DNA of 64,000 nt from Betaproteobacteria bacterium HGW-Betaproteobacteria-11 (GCA_002842395.1 PHCV01000003.1:1-64000), one strand, 5' to 3'. Shown: positions 1 through 9,898, counted from the first letter of the stretch. Made by a program: numbers and translations. The notes: generated by a model not told the origin, from the sequence alone.

Positions 1-129
1 GCGATGGAGAACATCAAGCAGGCTAGCGTGCAGAACGTATCCGGCACCCAGCAGGCCGAAGTCGCGGCCCGGCAACTGCACGAACTGGGGCAGAGACTGG
101 GCGCCATGATCGGCAGTAAAAGCGCTTGA
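1..129 (+). CDS. Methyl-accepting chemotaxis protein, C-terminal end (partial)
   Basis: The reading frame is open from the first base to a TGA at 127-129 and gives 42 residues. The tail (AMENIKQASVQN, then an Ala/Gln-rich helix with ELGQRLGAMIG) resembles the last helix of the cytoplasmic hairpin of chemoreceptors, where such residues pack into the four-helix bundle. The chemoreceptor call fits its place 34 bases upstream of a CheA gene on the same strand. The sensor and membrane parts lie outside the window, so the ligand is unknown. No pentapeptide tether for CheR/CheB is visible at the end. Confidence 0.7.
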   Translation, partial: AMENIKQASVQNVSGTQQAEVAARQLHELGQRLGAMIGSKSA

Positions 130-163
130 ATGCTGCAGCCTCTGCTGAGAATGGAACAAAGCC

Positions 164-2482
164 ATGGCCGGTAAAAACGACGATTTCCTGAAAAAACTTC
201 TGACAACGTTCCGGATCGAGGCGGACGAACATCTCAAGTCGATATCCGCGGGGCTTCTCGAACTGGAGAAAATGCCGGCCAGCAATCGCCAGGCGGAAAT
301 TGTCGAGAATATCTTCCGCGATGCGCACAGCCTGAAGGGCGCCGCCCGGGCCGTGAGCCTCACGGACATCGAGTCGGTATGCCAGTCGCTGGAGAGCGTG
401 TTTTCCGCATTGAAGGGAAAGACGCTCGCGTCCGCGCCACCATTGTTCGATCTGCTCTATCAGACCATCGATGCGCTCAATGCGCGACTTACCCCGCAGG
501 CGGCGGAAACTGGAAAGCCAGGGGTTGCCGCCCTGATCCGCCGGCTCGACGACGCATTGCGTGGCGTGATGCCGACGACGGGAGAGCCGCCACCCGCATC
601 GCCGCCGGAATCCACGCTGCCGCCTGTCCCACTGCCACTGGATAAGCCCGCCGCGATGACCGGCGCGCGAATCTCTCCTGTGGTCCAAGGGCTGACATCC
701 GAAACGATCAGGGTATCCACCGCGAAACTCGACGCAGTGATGCGGCAGACAGAAGAGTTGCTTGCGCCACGCCTGGCAGCGGGCCAGCGCACTCAGGACT
801 TGCACGAAACCGGCGCCGTGCTCGCGGCATGGAAAAAGGAACGGGCCAGAATCCGGCCCGCCGTGCATGCGATGGAACGCTCGTTCACTCGCACCGGCAG
901 GCGAAACGGCGCAGTCAAAGAGCAGCATGCGCTGACCAAGCTGCTCGAGCATCTGGATACGGACAATCTTCACCTGAAACATATCGAGGACCGGCTGACA
1001 CGGCTAAGAAAATTCGCCGAGCGCGATCATCGCGCGCTGACAGAGATGGTGGACAACCTCCTTCACGGCGTGAAGGAAATGCATATGCTGCCGTTTTCCT
1101 CGTTGACCGAGATATTCCCGCGCTTCATCCGCGAACTCGCCCGCGATCAGGGCAAGCAGGTGGAATTGACGATCGAGGGAACCGGGATCGAAATCGACCG
1201 GCGGATTCTGGAAGCGATGAAAGACCCGTTCATCCATCTGCTCAGGAACTGCGTCGACCATGGCATCGAGAAACCGGCGGCGCGCGTACAGAAAAACAAG
1301 CCGCCGCATGGCAGCCTGCGTATCGCGGTTTCGCAGAAAGACAGCGGCAAGATCGAAATTCTCGTCGCCGACGACGGCGCGGGCATCGACGCGGCACAAG
1401 TGCAGGCGGCGGCGCAACGGCTCGGCATGCTCTCCGCCGAGGAAGCGCAGCGGCTCGGCGAACCCGAGACGATTGCCCTGATATTCCGCTCCGGCGTTTC
1501 CACCAGTCCCATCATCACCGATCTCTCGGGTCGGGGGTTGGGGCTGGCTATCGTGCAGGAAAGGGTCGAGCGCGTGGGCGGTGCCATTGCATTCGAGACC
1601 CATCCGGATGCCGGAACAAGCTTCCGGATCGTGCTGCCGCTGTCGCTTGCCACTTTCCGGGGTGTTCTGATTCGCGTCGGCGAGCAGCGCTTCGTCATTC
1701 CCGCAATCAGCGTGGAGCGGGTAACACAAGTCACCCGCAAGGATATCCAGACGGTGGAGAACCGGGAGACGATTCCGCTCGGCGGGCAGGCAGTTTCGCT
1801 GGTCTGGCTCAGTGATGTACTGGAGATGCCGCGAAATGCCGCGGCGAACGAGGCCGCAGACCGCGTGCCGGCGATCGTACTCGGATCGGGACTCGCGCAC
1901 ATCGCGTTTCGAGTGGACGAAATTCTTGGCGAGCAGGAAGTACTGGTAAAAAACCTCGGCCGACAACTCGCGCGCGTGCGCAACATTGCCGGAGCCAGCG
2001 TGCTGGGGACCGGCCAGGTGGCGCCGGTGCTGAACGTGTCCGATCTGATGAAATCGGCCGTGCAATTCGCGACGGCGCCGCGCCTGCTCGCCACGGCCGG
2101 GAAGCCTGCGCAAGCGCAGCAGCGCTCCATCCTGGTGGTGGAGGACTCGATCACCTCGCGAGCGCTGCTGAAGAATATCCTGGAGTCGGCGGGTTTCCTG
2201 GTCTCCACCGCGGTGGACGGAATGGACGCCTACACCGCGCTCAAGACCGCGACGTTCGACCTGGTCGTGTCGGACGTGGAGATGCCGAGAATGGACGGCT
2301 TCGATCTCACGGCAAAAATACGCGCCGATAAGCAGCATTCGGAATTGCCGGTGGTGCTGGTGACGGCGCTGGAATCGCGCGAACACCGCGAGCGTGGCAT
2401 CGACGTCGGTGCCAATGCCTACATCGTCAAGAGCAGTTTCGACCAGAGCAATCTGCTGGAGGTCATCGGGCAATTGATTTAA
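164..2482 (+). CDS. cheA: Hybrid chemotaxis histidine kinase CheA with C-terminal receiver (WspE-like)
   Basis: 772 residues. An N-terminal Hpt domain carries the phospho-acceptor His55 in AHSLKGAARAV. A proline-rich linker (about 135-175) replaces a recognisable P2 domain. A dimerisation and HATPase core follows, with the N box LLRNCVDHGIE (Asn362), DDGAGID and GRGLGLAIV, then a CheW-like domain (about 510-640). A receiver domain fills about 655-772, with acidic pair E660/D661, phospho-acceptor Asp704 in VVSDVEMPRMDG and a downstream Lys. It autophosphorylates in response to receptors and passes phosphate to CheB and receiver proteins. The Hpt-kinase-CheW-REC order without P2 is that of WspE-type alternative-function systems rather than flagellar CheA. 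No cheW, cheR or cheY is seen between it and its neighbours. Confidence 0.93.
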   Translation: MAGKNDDFLKKLLTTFRIEADEHLKSISAGLLELEKMPASNRQAEIVENIFRDAHSLKGAARAVSLTDIESVCQSLESVFSALKGKTLASAPPLFDLLYQTIDALNARLTPQAAETGKPGVAALIRRLDDALRGVMPTTGEPPPASPPESTLPPVPLPLDKPAAMTGARISPVVQGLTSETIRVSTAKLDAVMRQTEELLAPRLAAGQRTQDLHETGAVLAAWKKERARIRPAVHAMERSFTRTGRRNGAVKEQHALTKLLEHLDTDNLHLKHIEDRLTRLRKFAERDHRALTEMVDNLLHGVKEMHMLPFSSLTEIFPRFIRELARDQGKQVELTIEGTGIEIDRRILEAMKDPFIHLLRNCVDHGIEKPAARVQKNKPPHGSLRIAVSQKDSGKIEILVADDGAGIDAAQVQAAAQRLGMLSAEEAQRLGEPETIALIFRSGVSTSPIITDLSGRGLGLAIVQERVERVGGAIAFETHPDAGTSFRIVLPLSLATFRGVLIRVGEQRFVIPAISVERVTQVTRKDIQTVENRETIPLGGQAVSLVWLSDVLEMPRNAAANEAADRVPAIVLGSGLAHIAFRVDEILGEQEVLVKNLGRQLARVRNIAGASVLGTGQVAPVLNVSDLMKSAVQFATAPRLLATAGKPAQAQQRSILVVEDSITSRALLKNILESAGFLVSTAVDGMDAYTALKTATFDLVVSDVEMPRMDGFDLTAKIRADKQHSELPVVLVTALESREHRERGIDVGANAYIVKSSFDQSNLLEVIGQLI

Positions 2483-2543
2483 TCTGAATGCACAGAGGCG
2501 CCAGCAACAAGATGTTCCGCAAACGCACAATGAGGCAATACCT

Positions 2544-3596
2544 GTGATCAAAGTTTTGATAGTGGAAGACTCCCCCGTGGTACGCGAGTTTCTCGTGCAC
2601 ATTCTCGAAGCGGATCCCGAGCTTCAGGTCGTCGGCACGGCGAACAATGGTGAGGAAGCCACCGAGATTGTCGGGCGCTTGCAACCGGATGTCATCACCA
2701 TGGATATCCACATGCCGAGGATGGACGGCTTGGAGGCCACGCGCCGCATCATGGAAGCGCATCCCACACCCATCGTCATCGTCAGCGGCAGCACGTCCTC
2801 GCATGAAGTGAAGACAACATTCGACGCCATGGAGGCTGGCGCGCTGGCCTTCCTGCCCCGCCCGGCCGGCATCGGTCATCCGGACTACGCGGCTACCGTC
2901 AAGGAGCTGGTGAAGACGGTAAAGTTGATGTCGGAGGTCAAGGTGGTGCGGCGCTGGCCCCGGCTACGGCGCGAGACAGTGGTTATGCGTGCCGCGGAAA
3001 CGGGGCTCAGACGCGTCGTGCCGGCAAAGGTGGAAATCATCGCCATCGGCGCCTCCACCGGCGGGCCGCCCGTGTTGCACACCATTGTTTCCGCGCTGCC
3101 CGAAGATTTTCCGGCGCCAGTACTGATCGTGCAGCACATGGCGGCCGGCTTCATCCGCGGGTTCGCCGACTGGCTGGCGCAATCATCCCGCCTCCCGATT
3201 CATCTTGCCCGACACGGCGAGACCATTCTGCCCGGCCATATCTACCTGGCCCCGGACGAATGCCAGATGAAAGTGGCGCGCGGCGGAAAAATCGCTCTGA
3301 CCCGGGACGCGCCCGAAAACGGGCTGCGCCCCTCGGTTTCCTACCTGTTCCGATCGGTGGCCGAGACCTACGGAGGCACCGCCGTCGCCGGACTGCTCAC
3401 CGGCATGGGACGCGATGGCGCCGATGAGCTAAAGCTATTGAAGGACCAGGGCGCCGTCACCTTTGCCCAGGACAAGGGCAGTTCCATCGTGCACGGCATG
3501 CCCGGCGAGGCGATCAAGCTGGGTGCGGCGGCACTCGTGCTTTCGCCGGAGAAAATCGCCGCGGTGCTGACCAGCCTGGCAAACAACGGCAAGTGA
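2544..3596 (+). CDS. cheB: Chemotaxis protein-glutamate methylesterase/deamidase CheB
   Basis: 350 residues, starting at a GTG. An N-terminal receiver (Asp54 in ITMDIHMPRMDG) regulates a C-terminal methylesterase that removes methyl groups from receptor glutamates. The catalytic triad is visible: Ser171 in GASTGGPP, His198 in VQHMAAGF and Asp291 in GMGRDGADE. The linker (about 128-160) is basic. It lies 61 bases after the hybrid CheA and 15 bases before the EAL protein, so the three genes are probably one transcript. In Wsp systems the matching gene is wspF, whose loss locks the pathway on. Confidence 0.95.
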   Translation: MIKVLIVEDSPVVREFLVHILEADPELQVVGTANNGEEATEIVGRLQPDVITMDIHMPRMDGLEATRRIMEAHPTPIVIVSGSTSSHEVKTTFDAMEAGALAFLPRPAGIGHPDYAATVKELVKTVKLMSEVKVVRRWPRLRRETVVMRAAETGLRRVVPAKVEIIAIGASTGGPPVLHTIVSALPEDFPAPVLIVQHMAAGFIRGFADWLAQSSRLPIHLARHGETILPGHIYLAPDECQMKVARGGKIALTRDAPENGLRPSVSYLFRSVAETYGGTAVAGLLTGMGRDGADELKLLKDQGAVTFAQDKGSSIVHGMPGEAIKLGAAALVLSPEKIAAVLTSLANNGK

Positions 3597-3611
3597 AATG
3601 AGGTGTATTCG

Positions 3612-6600
3612 ATGAAATCCAGCAAGGATAATAACGGCGGGGAAATTCTCATCGCCGAGGACAGTCCGACCCAGCGTGAACAACTGGAATACCTGCTCAA
3701 GGAGCATGGCTATGTGGTCGTTGCCACGGCCAATGGCAAGCAAGCCCTCGAGGCGGCCAAGCGGCGCAGGCCCGCCCTGATCGTCAGCGACGTGCTGATG
3801 CCGGAGCTGGACGGCTACGGCCTGTGCAAGGCGATCAAGTCCGACAAGAACTTGAAGGGCATCCCGGTGATCCTGGTGACCACCCTCTCCGACCCGCAGG
3901 ACGTGATCCGCGGGCTGGAATGCGGCGCGGACAACTTCATCCGCAAGCCGTATGAAGCGCACTACCTGCTGTCGCGCATCGAGTATCTGCTGATGAACCT
4001 CGAGTTGCGCAAGAACCAGAAGATGCAGATGGGGGTGGAGATCGATCTGGGCGGCCAGAAGCACTTCATCACCGCCGAGCGCCAGCAGATCCTGGATCTA
4101 CTGATCTCGACCTACGAGCAGGCGGTGCACATCAACGAGGAGCTCAAGGCGCGGGAAAAGGAGCTGGCGCATTCGAACCAGGTACTCAACGGGCTATACC
4201 GCATCGCCGAGGGACTCAACCGGGCAACCAGCGAACAGGAAGTGGCGGAGTGGGCGCTGGAACGGGCACTGGAGTTGCCCGGTGTTCAGGCCGGCTGGAT
4301 TTCGCTGCGCGAAGGCGAGTCCGGCTTCCGGCTCGCCGCCGCCCGCAACCTGCCGCCAGCGCTCGCGGCGCCCGGCGCGCTGGAGGGCGAGTGCCACTGC
4401 CGCCGCCGATTGCTTTCCGGCGAGCTCGATTCGGTCTCCAACATGATGGAATGCGAACGTCTGGCCGAGGCCACGGGCGACGTGCGCGGACTGCGCTACC
4501 ACGCCAGCATCCCGCTGTGGCTCGGCAACCGCACGGTGGGCCTGATGAACCTGACCGGGCCGCGACAAGGGTTGTTCGACGAAGAGGCGCTGAAGGTTTT
4601 GTACGGCGTCGGCAACCAGGTGGCGATGGCCCTGGAACGGGCGCGGCTGCACGAGAATCTGGAACAACTGGTGGAACAGCGAACCGCCGCGCTCACTGCG
4701 GAGATCACCGAGCGCAAACTGGCGGAGACAAGGTTTCGCGATCTTCTGGAGTTTGCGCCGGATGGCATGGTCATCGTCGACCGGAAGGGCGAGATCGTCC
4801 TGGTGAACGCACGGACGGAGGCGCTGTTTGGTTACCCGCGGGAAGAACTGCTCGGGAAGCCGCTTGAGGTGTTGCTTCCGGAAAAGTTTCGCGAGCGGCA
4901 CGTCGGACACCGCGCGAGCTATTTCGCCGCGCCGGGGCCTCGCACTATGGGCGAAAGCATGGATCTCTTCGGGCGGCGCAAGAACGGCATCGAATTTCCC
5001 ATCGCGGTCAGTCTTGGTTCGCTCAAAACGGAAGGGGATATATTGGTTTTAGCCGCCGTCCGCGACATCAGCGTACGCAAGGAACAAGAGCAGCGGATCA
5101 TGCGCCTCAACCGCGTCTATGCGGTGTTGAGCGGCATCAACACGACCATAGTCCGCACCCGCAACCGGCAGGAGCTGTTTGACGAAGTCTGCCGCATCGC
5201 GGTGGAGCACGGCCAGTTCCGCATGGCCTGGATCGGCCTGCTCGATGCCAACGGGGAGGATGTGACGCCGGTGGCCAAGGCGGGCCACGAGGAAGCTTAT
5301 CTCGACAAAATCAAGCTGACCGCCAGGGATGGACCGGATACCTGCTTAATGGTGGGGCGGGCGTTGCGGGAAAAAACATCCGTAGTTTGCAATGATATCG
5401 CCACCGATCCGCAAATGGCGCGCTGGCGCGAAGAGGCGCTGCGGCGCGGCTATCGTTCGCTGGTGGTCTTCCCGCTGGAAGTGGGTGGCAACGTGACCGG
5501 CCTGCTCTTGCTCTACGCCTCGGAGAAGGATTTCTTCGACACCGAAGAGATGAAGTTGCTCGCTGAAGTCGCGGGGGACATTTCGTTTGCGCTCGATCAT
5601 CTCGAAAAGGAAAAGCGGCTCGACTACCTCGCCTACTATGACGTCCTGACCGGGCTGCCCAACCGCGCTCTACTCTATGATCGCCTGGACCAACGAATGA
5701 ACGGGGCGCGGCATGACCAAAAGGTATTTGCGGTCATCTCCCTGAACCTCGAAAGGTTCAAGATTGTGAACGAGACACTGGGGCAGCATGCCGGAGACGA
5801 GCTGTTGCGCCAGGTCGCGCGGCGACTGCGGGATACGCTTGATGAAACCGACGTCCTGGCCTCTCGTGGCGGCAATTCGTTCGTGCTTGTTACCCGGCGT
5901 GCCGACGATGCTGCGGTCATCGCACATATCCTCGATCGGACTCTGTTGGGTGTCCATGGGCAGCCGTTCGAAATCGAGGGCAAAGAACTACGCATCGAGG
6001 TCAAGGCGGGTGCGGCGATGTTTCCCGCCGACGGCGGGGACGCCGATACCCTCTTGCGGAATGCCGATGCGGCGCTGGAGAAAGCCAATCGCTCCGACGA
6101 AAGATACCTGTTCTATGCCACCGAGTTCAACGCTCGAGTGGTCGAGAAACTGACGCTGGAGAACAAGCTGCGCCGCGCGCTGGAAAATGGGGATCTGCTG
6201 CTGCATTACCAACCGAAGATCGAACTAAAGCAGCGGCGCATCAGCGGCATGGAGGCGTTGATGCGCTGGAGCGATCCGGATACCGGCCCGATCTCGCCCG
6301 TGATGTTCATCCCCATCCTGGAGGAAACCGGCCTGATTCTCGAGGCGGGACGCTGGGCTCTGGAAAGAGCGGTGGCCGATTCCCGGCAATGGCAAAGCAA
6401 GGGATTGCGCGTACCCAGGATCTCGGTCAACGTATCGGCGATCCAGCTCCGGCATAAGGATTTCGTCGATGTGGTGAAGCGTGCGTTCGATGGCGGTGGA
6501 GGCATGGCCGGCGGCCTGAAACTGGAAATCACCGAGAGTCTGATCATGCACGACATCGAGTCGAACATCCGCAAACTGCAAGCTGTCAGGGACATGGGGG

Positions 6601-6929
6601 TGGAGGTGTCGGTTGACGACTTTGGCACCGGTTATTCCTCGCTCAGTTATATCGCCAAGCTGCCCATCAATGAATTGAAGATCGACCGCGCGTTCATTAT
6701 CAACATGGCAAGCAACCCGGATGATCTCAGCATCGTGTCCACCATCATCTCGCTGGGCCATTCCTTGAGCCTGACGGTCGTGGCGGAAGGCGTGGAGACC
6801 GAGGAGCAGGCGAACCTTCTGCGGCTACTCAAGTGCGACGAGATGCAGGGATATTTGTTCAGTCAAGCAATTCCGGCGGAGCAGATCGAGCAGCTCCTGC
6901 GCGAGGAACAATCGCCTCGGACCACCTAA
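3612..6929 (+). CDS. Receiver-GAF-PAS-GAF-GGDEF-EAL protein, probable c-di-GMP phosphodiesterase
   Basis: 1105 residues from ATG 3612; GAGG at 3600-3603 is well placed for this start and not for the in-frame GTG at 3603. Order: receiver (phospho-acceptor Asp60 in VSDVLMPELDG), GAF-like domain (about 200-340), PAS domain (about 370-500, with FEFAPDGM-like opening), second GAF (about 510-665), GGDEF, then EAL. The GGDEF signature reads GGNSF (753-757), so cyclase activity is probably lost and the domain may only bind GTP. The EAL domain keeps MEALMRW, the DDFGTGYSSL loop and EGVETEEQ, so it should hydrolyse c-di-GMP. Its place directly after cheA-cheB suggests the kinase phosphorylates the receiver and sets c-di-GMP breakdown. 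Confidence 0.9.
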   Translation: MKSSKDNNGGEILIAEDSPTQREQLEYLLKEHGYVVVATANGKQALEAAKRRRPALIVSDVLMPELDGYGLCKAIKSDKNLKGIPVILVTTLSDPQDVIRGLECGADNFIRKPYEAHYLLSRIEYLLMNLELRKNQKMQMGVEIDLGGQKHFITAERQQILDLLISTYEQAVHINEELKAREKELAHSNQVLNGLYRIAEGLNRATSEQEVAEWALERALELPGVQAGWISLREGESGFRLAAARNLPPALAAPGALEGECHCRRRLLSGELDSVSNMMECERLAEATGDVRGLRYHASIPLWLGNRTVGLMNLTGPRQGLFDEEALKVLYGVGNQVAMALERARLHENLEQLVEQRTAALTAEITERKLAETRFRDLLEFAPDGMVIVDRKGEIVLVNARTEALFGYPREELLGKPLEVLLPEKFRERHVGHRASYFAAPGPRTMGESMDLFGRRKNGIEFPIAVSLGSLKTEGDILVLAAVRDISVRKEQEQRIMRLNRVYAVLSGINTTIVRTRNRQELFDEVCRIAVEHGQFRMAWIGLLDANGEDVTPVAKAGHEEAYLDKIKLTARDGPDTCLMVGRALREKTSVVCNDIATDPQMARWREEALRRGYRSLVVFPLEVGGNVTGLLLLYASEKDFFDTEEMKLLAEVAGDISFALDHLEKEKRLDYLAYYDVLTGLPNRALLYDRLDQRMNGARHDQKVFAVISLNLERFKIVNETLGQHAGDELLRQVARRLRDTLDETDVLASRGGNSFVLVTRRADDAAVIAHILDRTLLGVHGQPFEIEGKELRIEVKAGAAMFPADGGDADTLLRNADAALEKANRSDERYLFYATEFNARVVEKLTLENKLRRALENGDLLLHYQPKIELKQRRISGMEALMRWSDPDTGPISPVMFIPILEETGLILEAGRWALERAVADSRQWQSKGLRVPRISVNVSAIQLRHKDFVDVVKRAFDGGGGMAGGLKLEITESLIMHDIESNIRKLQAVRDMGVEVSVDDFGTGYSSLSYIAKLPINELKIDRAFIINMASNPDDLSIVSTIISLGHSLSLTVVAEGVETEEQANLLRLLKCDEMQGYLFSQAIPAEQIEQLLREEQSPRTT

Positions 6930-7212
6930 AAGCGCCAAAAAACAAGGCTCCCCTGCGCTAACTCGCACGGTCTGTGGATGCAGTGTGCTTTCAGGGAGCG
7001 ATCCAAGCCGCTGCCAGTCTGTCAGGGGATATGCCGTTGCGTTCTTCGTCGTGTTTTTCTTGTCCGTGTAGTGCGGAGAAGAGATAATGCCAAGTCCTCT
7101 GGCGCTACCCACGCCGGCAAACCTGCAGCGCGGAAAATAGCGGGTATAAAAGCGGGCATCAATCGGCGGTATTCAAGGTAAATACCTCATTAATAAATAA
7201 GTTGGTGAAAAT
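6930..7212. other. Spacer between the chemosensory cluster and trpG
   Basis: 283 bases with no convincing gene. The last 70 bases are AT-rich, with TATAAA at 7145-7150 and a short dyad GGTAAATACC at 7178-7187 before the trpG start, so a trp promoter may lie here. I see no Trp-rich leader peptide or attenuator hairpin. The start of the spacer shows no clear intrinsic terminator for the upstream genes. Confidence 0.4.
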
Positions 7213-7782
7213 ATGCTTCTGATGATCGATAACTACGACAGTTTCACCTACAACCTGGTGCACTACTTCGGCGAACTGGGCGAGGAGGTGCGGGTATTCC
7301 GCAACGACGAAATCACGCTCGACGAAATCCATGCGCTCGCGCCCGCGCACATCGTCATTTCACCTGGCCCCTGTTCGCCGGCCGAGGCCGGCATCTCCGT
7401 CGCCACGATCAAGGAATTCGCGGGGAAAATTCCGCTGCTCGGCGTCTGCCTCGGCCACCAGAGCATCGGCGCTGCCTTCGGCGGCCGGATCGTGCGCGCC
7501 AGGGAACTGATGCACGGCAAGACTTCGCCCGTGCATCACGCAGGCAGCGGCGTGTTTCGCGGCCTGCCCGAGCCGCTGACCGTGACCCGCTATCACTCGC
7601 TGGCCATCGAGCGCGCGACACTGCCCGACTGCCTCGAAATCACCGCCTGGACCGACGATGGCGAGATCATGGGCGTGCGCCACAAAACCCTGCCGGTCGA
7701 GGGCGTGCAGTTCCATCCCGAATCCATCCTCACCGAATGCGGCCACGCGCTGCTGAAAAACTTCCTCGAGGAGAGCCGATGA
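7213..7782 (+). CDS. trpG: Anthranilate synthase component II (glutamine amidotransferase)
   Basis: 189 residues, a class I glutamine amidotransferase that supplies ammonia to TrpE for anthranilate, and in many bacteria also to PabB for aminodeoxychorismate. The opening [19 protein letters not shown] and the motifs [21 protein letters not shown] (nucleophile Cys) and GVQFHPESI (catalytic His-Glu) are all present. Its stop overlaps the trpD start (ATGA), so translation is coupled. TrpE, normally just upstream in betaproteobacteria, is not here, so the partner subunit must be elsewhere. Confidence 0.96.
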   Translation: MLLMIDNYDSFTYNLVHYFGELGEEVRVFRNDEITLDEIHALAPAHIVISPGPCSPAEAGISVATIKEFAGKIPLLGVCLGHQSIGAAFGGRIVRARELMHGKTSPVHHAGSGVFRGLPEPLTVTRYHSLAIERATLPDCLEITAWTDDGEIMGVRHKTLPVEGVQFHPESILTECGHALLKNFLEESR

Positions 7783-8804
7783 TCACGCCGCAACAGGCGC
7801 TCACCCGTCTCATCGACGGACGCGAGCTCGACACGGAGGAAATGCAGCACCTGATGCGGCAGATCATGGGTGGCGAGGTCTCTGCGGTGATGCTGGCGGC
7901 GCTGCTTGCCGGCCTGCGGGTGAAGAAGGAAACCATCGGCGAGATCGCGGCGGCGGCGCGGGTGATGCGCGAGCTGGTGACGCCGGTGGTCACCCCGCAC
8001 AACCCGCATTTCGTGGACATCGTCGGCACCGGCGGCGATGGCGCGCACACCTTCAACATCTCCACCGCGGCGATGTTCGTCGCCGCCGCGGCCGGCGCCA
8101 CGGTGGCCAAGCACGGCAACCGCAGCGTCTCCTCCAAATCGGGCGCGGCCGACGTGCTGGAAGCGCTCGGCGCGAACATCGCCCTCGCCCCCGCCGAGGT
8201 CGCCGCCTGTATCGAACAGGTGGGTTGCGGCTTCATGTTCGCGCCGAACCATCATCCGGCGATGAAGCACGTCGCCGCCGTGCGCCGCGAGATGGGCGTG
8301 CGTACGCTGTTCAACATCCTCGGGCCGTTGACCAATCCAGCCGCCGCGCCGAACACCCTGCTCGGCGTCTTTCATCCCGATCTGGTCGGCCTGCTGGTGC
8401 GCGTGATGCAGCAACTCGGCGCCTGCCATGTGCTGGTGGTCTGGGGTCTCGATGGCCTTGACGAGATATCGCTCGGCGCCGCGACGCGCGTGGGCGAGCT
8501 GAGGAACGGCAAGATTCGCGAATACGAAATCCATCCCGCCGACTTCGGCCTCACCCCCGTGGCCAGTGAAGCCCTGCGCGTGGGTGACGCCGCCGAATCG
8601 AAAGCGATGCTGCTCGACGCACTGGAAAACCGGCCTGGCCCGGCCCGTGACATCGTCGCCCTGAATGCCGGCGCGGCACTCTACACCGCCAACCTGGCCG
8701 ACTCGATCGCCGACGGCCTGCGCCTCGCAAACGAGGCGCTAATCTCGGGCGCGGCCCGCCGCAAGCTCGACGACTTCGTCGCCCTGACCCGGAACTTCGC
8801 CTGA
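7779..8804 (+). CDS. trpD: Anthranilate phosphoribosyltransferase
   Basis: 341 residues from the ATG at 7779, which overlaps the trpG stop and follows a GAGGAGA ribosome site. It transfers the phosphoribosyl group of PRPP to anthranilate, the second step of tryptophan synthesis. Visible motifs are [15 protein letters not shown] (PRPP-binding glycine loop), [21 protein letters not shown], and [10 protein letters not shown]. Length is normal for the family. Its stop overlaps the trpC start (TGATG). Confidence 0.96.
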   Translation: MITPQQALTRLIDGRELDTEEMQHLMRQIMGGEVSAVMLAALLAGLRVKKETIGEIAAAARVMRELVTPVVTPHNPHFVDIVGTGGDGAHTFNISTAAMFVAAAAGATVAKHGNRSVSSKSGAADVLEALGANIALAPAEVAACIEQVGCGFMFAPNHHPAMKHVAAVRREMGVRTLFNILGPLTNPAAAPNTLLGVFHPDLVGLLVRVMQQLGACHVLVVWGLDGLDEISLGAATRVGELRNGKIREYEIHPADFGLTPVASEALRVGDAAESKAMLLDALENRPGPARDIVALNAGAALYTANLADSIADGLRLANEALISGAARRKLDDFVALTRNFA

Positions 8805-9652
8805 TGTCCGACATCCTGAACAAAATCCTCGCCGTGAAAGCGATGGAAGTCGCCGCGGCCAAAGCGCAAAAGCCACTCGTCACGCTTCGCGCCGAAGCCG
8901 AAGCCGCCGATCCACCACGCGACTTTCTCGCCGCCATCCGCGGCCGCATCGCCCAAAAAGTCGGCGCTGGCGAGACGCCGAATCCGGCTACGAATCCGGC
9001 TGCGATACCGGCGCCAAAGAGCGTCGCGGTGATCGCCGAGATCAAGCGGGCCAGTCCCTCGCAGGGCGTGATCCGTCCCGACTTCCGCCCGGCCGAGATT
9101 GCCGTCGATTACGCCGCCCACGGCGCGGCCTGCCTGTCGGTGCTGACCGACCGTGAATTTTTCCAGGGCTCACCCGAGTATCTACGCCAAGCGCGGCAAG
9201 CGAGCGGTCTGCCGGTATTGCGCAAGGATTTTTTGGTCGACCCGTATCAGGTCTATGAAGCGCGAGCGATGGGCGCCGATGCCATCTTGCTGATTGTCGC
9301 CGCGCTTGATCTCGAAGCGATGCGCGAGATGGAAGCCATCGCCCACGGCCTGGGCATGGCGGTGCTGGTCGAATCGCACGATGCCGGCGAGATCGATTTC
9401 GCCTTGCAGCTCGACACGCCGCTGATCGGCATCAACAACCGCAACCTGCGCAGCTTCGAGGTCGGCCTCGACACCACGCTCTCGCAGCTGCACCGCATTC
9501 CGGCCGGGCGCATCGTGGTGGCCGAGTCCGGAATTTCAACCCCCGCGGCGGTCGCCACCCTGTATGACGCCGGCGTACGCACGTTTCTCGTCGGCGAAGC
9601 CTTCATGCGCGCGCCATCGCCGGGCGCGGAACTGGCGCGGCTGTTCGCCTGA
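8804..9652 (+). CDS. trpC: Indole-3-glycerol phosphate synthase
   Basis: 282 residues, about 20 longer than usual. It closes the indole ring of CdRP to give indole-3-glycerol phosphate. Family motifs are [53 protein letters not shown] and VAESGIST. The extra length sits at residues 51-71, between RGRIAQ and the first beta strand, and reads [21 protein letters not shown]. Its first part is encoded by a copy of the dispersed 25-bp repeat and the rest is a Pro/Ala/Asn stretch with a repeated NPA. The insertion precedes the TIM barrel and leaves the catalytic residues intact, so the enzyme is probably functional. Confidence 0.95.
   Translation: MSDILNKILAVKAMEVAAAKAQKPLVTLRAEAEAADPPRDFLAAIRGRIAQKVGAGETPNPATNPAAIPAPKSVAVIAEIKRASPSQGVIRPDFRPAEIAVDYAAHGAACLSVLTDREFFQGSPEYLRQARQASGLPVLRKDFLVDPYQVYEARAMGADAILLIVAALDLEAMREMEAIAHGLGMAVLVESHDAGEIDFALQLDTPLIGINNRNLRSFEVGLDTTLSQLHRIPAGRIVVAESGISTPAAVATLYDAGVRTFLVGEAFMRAPSPGAELARLFA
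8957..8981 (+). repeat. Dispersed 25-bp repeat, copy inside trpC
   Basis: Matches the consensus (core GTCGGCGCTGGCGAGACGG) at 24 of 25 positions. It encodes KVGAGET within a family-atypical insertion of TrpC. Confidence 0.85.
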
Positions 9653-9670
9653 ACTTCAGCGACCGAACTT

Positions 9671-9898
9671 TCAGAGCTTGCAGGCGCCGCCGGTTTCCGG
9701 CACGCCCAGCTTCCTGAGGATGATATCCATCGGGCAGAAGGTGGTAAAGCCGCTCTGGAACAGGTTGGCGCCAACGAACGCGGTGAACCACAGCCACGAA
9801 ACATGGCTCAGGTCGATCTGGCCGGAAAAATGCGCCAGAGCCAGCGAAAGCAGGATGAAAAATCCGGCGATGATGCGCACGATGCGATTGACGGTCAT
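9671..9898 (-). CDS. DUF2892 (YgaP-like) small membrane protein
   Basis: 75 residues with two hydrophobic segments (about 5-24 and 32-50) and a CPMDIILRKLG motif near the end, matching the DUF2892 inner-membrane domain also found at the C-terminus of the rhodanese YgaP. An AGGAGG ribosome site lies upstream, overlapping the end of the RND pump gene, so the two are cotranscribed. DUF2892 proteins often accompany sulfur-stress genes, and the sqr gene in the same cluster fits this. The molecular role is unknown. Confidence 0.8.
   Translation of the reverse strand: MTVNRIVRIIAGFFILLSLALAHFSGQIDLSHVSWLWFTAFVGANLFQSGFTTFCPMDIILRKLGVPETGGACKL

Noticed and set aside
6978..7181. A small frame before trpG as a trp leader peptide
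   Set aside because: It is 67 codons with no Trp codon cluster and no attenuator hairpin follows.
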